A stretch of 31,663 nt of DNA, taken from the IMG/VR virus record IMGVR_UViG_3300034019_000911, positions 1 through 31,663 of that record; one strand, given 5' to 3'. Source of the DNA: a virus. Shown one piece after another: positions 30,155-31,663 of the stretch (the first letter of the stretch is position 1; every line of letters starts with the position of its first letter). Made by a program: the position numbers and the translations under genes. A model generated the notes under the pieces. That model had not been told where the DNA came from. It worked only from the letters and a program-made list of their open reading frames with translations, and did no database searches.

Positions 30155-30193
30155 GGTCAGTTTGGGTTTTTTCTGACGACCGGATGAATCACG

Positions 30194-30436
30194 CTACTTT
30201 TTGCGTGATCGAGGCCCTCGCGGGCCGCCGCCGAGGGCGGGATCTAGGCTGGCGTCGTAGGTGCGGATGAACTTTGCGACTTCTTCCTCGTCGAACACCC
30301 ACGCTCGAGCACCGAGCTTTCGCCCTTTCAGCACTCCGTCGATCGCGAAACGCCGCACGCTGGCGTCGGCCAGGCCCATACGCTTCGCCACGTCGGCGGT
30401 TGAGAGGACTTTGAGATGAGAGTTTGCCATGACCAT
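30194..30436 (-). CDS. excisionase-type helix-turn-helix protein
   Basis: An 80-residue protein with AGGA just before ATG 30436. It has the MerR/excisionase-family winged HTH order: LSTADVAKRMGLADASVRRFAIDGVLKGRKLGARAWVFDEEEVAKFI, in which SVRRF is the recognition helix and GARAWVF the wing. It likely bends attachment-site DNA to steer the integrase towards excision, as it lies beside the att region. As the only regulator next to the operators it may also repress its own and the early promoters. The C-terminus is Gly/Arg-rich. Confidence 0.8.
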   Translation of the reverse strand: MVMANSHLKVLSTADVAKRMGLADASVRRFAIDGVLKGRKLGARAWVFDEEEVAKFIRTYDASLDPALGGGPRGPRSRKK

Positions 30437-30443
30437 GTTTCCT

Positions 30444-30471
30444 ATCGTACATACCCCGTCGCGACAGTCAA
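30444..30471 (-). promoter_or_regulatory. putative promoter of the excisionase-type gene
   Basis: TTGACT (30466-30471), 16-nt spacer, TACGAT (30444-30449). The ATG begins only 7 nt after the -10, so an mRNA from here would be nearly leaderless. CGTACA at 30446-30451 overlaps the -10, the same hexamer that overlaps the distal early promoter. Confidence 0.45.
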
Positions 30472-30480
30472 AAACGTCAA

Positions 30481-30538
30481 AACTTGAATCTCGCCCGCCA
30501 CTCCTCTAGAGTCGAAGTGGCCGGGCGAGAGTTGAAGT
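30481..30538. repeat. imperfect inverted and direct repeats flanking the att core
   Basis: Arms at 30481-30502 and 30516-30538 pair through TCTCGCCCG-CCACT against AGTGGCCGGGCGAGA with few gaps. The right arm sequence AGTCGAAGTGGCCGGGCGAG (30510-30529) is then directly repeated as AGTTGAAGTGG-AGGCGAG (30530-30547), running into the att core. Such arrays beside a core fit integrase or excisionase arm-binding sites. Confidence 0.5.
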
Positions 30539-30563
30539 GGAGGCGAGGGGAGTCGAACCCCTG
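30538..30563 (-). other. putative attP core: 3' end of a tmRNA or tRNA-Ala gene
   Basis: On the minus strand the sequence forms a T-arm (AGGGG-TTCGACT-CCCCT, 30546-30562), a 7-nt acceptor half (CGCCTCC, 30539-30545) and discriminator A. U at position 70 with A73 fits a G3-U70 pair, the alanine identity shared by tRNA-Ala and tmRNA; TTCGACT is common in tmRNA T-loops. Upstream sequence does not complete a tRNA, so this is a 3' fragment, as phages carry in attP when they integrate into such genes. Confidence 0.7.
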
Positions 30564-30631
30564 AAAGGGGTGATGTACTAGCGTCCAGTTATGAGGCAGA
30601 CTGCCCGGCATCAACAACAGGGAGATGCCAG

Positions 30632-31567
30632 ATGCGAGGGATGCCAGTCAGGGAGTTAACGACGAGATACGCGAGGGTGCGGGAGCTGAAGCCGAAGACT
30701 TTGGCTCTCTACGAGATGATGTGGGCCAGGTTCGAGCGTTTCCTTGAGCGGCCGGCGACGGTCGGTGATCTGAACGTCGACACGGTCTCCGAGTACATCG
30801 AGTGGAGGAAGGCCACGCCGGGGTGGCGGGGCCGATTGCCGAAGCCGGCCACGGTGCGGCGCGATCGAAATATGATCCGGGCGACGTGGGAGTACGCCGC
30901 TCGGCGAAAGTTTGCCGACGAGTTCCCCGAGGTGCCTCGCGTGCGGGTGCCGGAGTCGATCCCGACCGGTCGGGCCTACACCGCCGAAGAGGCGTCGGCC
31001 TTGATCCGCCAGGCGAAGCACCGGATCGGCAAGGTTGGCGGATTGCCTGCTCGCTGGTGGTGGCCGACGCTGCTCTACGCTGCGGTATGCACTGGTGAAC
31101 GGTTTGAAGCGTTGACGAGCATCAAGTGGGCGCAGGTTGACCTCGAGCGGCACACGATGCTGTTCTTGGCGGACACTCGGAAGGGGAGCACGAGAGACAT
31201 CGTGCGGTCGATCACGCCGCGGCTGGCGACGATGCTTGCCGAGCACCGGCGCGACGATGCTTGCCTCGTCTGGCCTTGGGATCGGAAGGGCCGGTCACAG
31301 TGGGCATCGCTCCAGGTTCTGTGCCGGACCGCCGGCGTGGAGTATCGAGGGCGAGGCTTCCACGGCTTTCGCCGGATGGCGGCGAGTTATCTGGCGGCCA
31401 AGTTTGGCAGGGGGGCGGCGACCGAGCTGCTCGATCACTACGACCCCAGACTTCAGAGGGTATATGTCGATCCGCTGATCTGCCCGTCGACGTTCAACTC
31501 GCTGGCGGGGTTGCCGGAGCTGGACATCGACGATTCTGAGCCCCCTGAGAGCGTTTCTCCGGGGTGA
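30632..31567 (+). CDS. tyrosine recombinase (phage integrase)
   Basis: A 311-residue integrase and the only plus-strand gene. An N-terminal SAM-like core-binding domain (about 15-95, YARVRELKPKTLALYEMMWA, LNVDTVSEYIEW) is followed by the catalytic domain with R157 (CTGERFEAL), K184 (DTRKGST), H244-x-x-R247 (FHGFRR), H269 (LLDHYD) and nucleophile Y278 (QRVYVD). All key residues are present. GGGAG lies 7 nt before ATG 30632. It catalyses site-specific integration and excision at the att core just upstream. No long arm-binding domain is evident at the N-terminus, so it may be a simpler type than lambda Int. Confidence 0.95.
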   Translation: MRGMPVRELTTRYARVRELKPKTLALYEMMWARFERFLERPATVGDLNVDTVSEYIEWRKATPGWRGRLPKPATVRRDRNMIRATWEYAARRKFADEFPEVPRVRVPESIPTGRAYTAEEASALIRQAKHRIGKVGGLPARWWWPTLLYAAVCTGERFEALTSIKWAQVDLERHTMLFLADTRKGSTRDIVRSITPRLATMLAEHRRDDACLVWPWDRKGRSQWASLQVLCRTAGVEYRGRGFHGFRRMAASYLAAKFGRGAATELLDHYDPRLQRVYVDPLICPSTFNSLAGLPELDIDDSEPPESVSPG

Positions 31568-31587
31568 TCGCCGCTAGGGGGTGGCGT

Positions 31588-31616
31588 CGGCCGCCGCGAT
31601 CAGCGGCGGCCGTTTT
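31588..31616 (+). terminator. intrinsic terminator of the integrase gene
   Basis: A perfect 10-bp stem (CGGCCGCCGC / GCGGCGGCCG) with loop GATCA spans 31588-31612 and is followed by TTTT (31613-31616). It lies 20 nt after the integrase stop, so it ends the plus-strand transcript before it can oppose the late operon. Confidence 0.8.
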
Positions 31617-31663
31617 GGGGCTTCTGGCGACGTTTGGGCGCGGACTCGATGATAGGGTGTCGT

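Larger units (their letters stand above)
29832..30193. other. 362-nt non-coding early control region
   Basis: No convincing gene in this stretch. It holds two minus-strand promoters, the 29908-29928 palindrome, and CGTACAGAC(A)TGGTC half-sites at 30060-30074 and 30139-30152. A 31-codon minus-strand frame (MSVRQRTDMTPEG...) starts near 30076 without a ribosome site and a plus-strand frame of 118 codons lacks coding character; both are left out. The layout resembles an immunity/early operator region, but no repressor gene adjoins it. Confidence 0.6.

Noticed and set aside
29831-30187. A plus-strand frame of 118 codons in the control region that might encode a divergent repressor.
   Set aside because: No ribosome site, no HTH pattern, and it runs across the palindrome, promoters and operator repeats on the opposite strand.
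30538-30620. A complete tRNA gene with anticodon CAT on the minus strand.
   Set aside because: The T-arm and acceptor 3' half are perfect, but the anticodon stem is poor, there is no D-arm, and no matching 5' acceptor half (GGAGGCG or GGGGGCG) is present.

Overview
The window reads as an almost complete, compact genome of a temperate siphovirus, most likely one infecting a bacterium of the Planctomycetota. The DNA is GC-rich. Nearly all genes lie on the minus strand in tight ATGA/GTGA-coupled strings, and only the tyrosine integrase at the right end is on the plus strand. The host hint is indirect: a phage CsrA, a small secreted Cys-rich protein of a type I associate with planctomycetes, and late-gene products resembling proteins common in planctomycete-associated phages. 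No homology search could be run.

Layout from the right, in the direction of transcription of the main block. At 30.4-31.6 kb are an integrase with its own terminator, a putative attP whose core is the 3' end of a tmRNA- or tRNA-Ala-like gene, and an excisionase-type HTH protein. At 29.8-30.2 kb is a non-coding control region with two minus-strand promoters, operator-like CGTACA half-sites and a perfect palindrome. At 23.9-29.8 kb is the early/replication block: small proteins, a CsrA homologue, a Sak4/AAA_24-type ATPase, an SSB-like protein ending in DDLPF, winged-helix proteins, a T5orf172/GIY-YIG protein, a replication initiator with iteron-like repeats inside its gene, a free-standing LexA-type DNA-binding domain and a RuvC-like resolvase.

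At 19.7-23.9 kb are the large terminase, then a separately promoted group of small secreted or membrane proteins (morons or an unconventional lysis set), then a small connector protein. At 13-19.7 kb are the lambda-type portal with an extra C-terminal domain, a fused protease-scaffold-capsid protein with a credible internal start, a DUF2190-like capsid cement protein, a head-tail connector fused to two fibronectin III domains, and a LamG-like surface protein. At 10-12.6 kb a glycan island (TPR/beta-propeller protein, SAM methyltransferase, family-2 glycosyltransferase) sits inside the virion operon. At 1.5-10 kb is the tail: gp10-like and terminator-like proteins, two tube-like paralogues, overlapping tail-assembly chaperone frames, tape measure, distal tail proteins, a Cys-rich putative receptor-binding protein and a zinc-ribbon protein. 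At 0-1.4 kb are a DNA-binding protein and a metallophosphoesterase behind their own promoter.

The att core lies between the excisionase and integrase genes, which is the arrangement of attP in free or circular phage DNA, so the window is probably a circularly permuted whole genome rather than an integrated prophage. No polymerase, helicase, classical CI repressor or recognisable endolysin is visible. The most interesting signals are the phage CsrA, the shared promoter/operator element, the origin embedded in the initiator gene, the nested capsid start and the glycan island.
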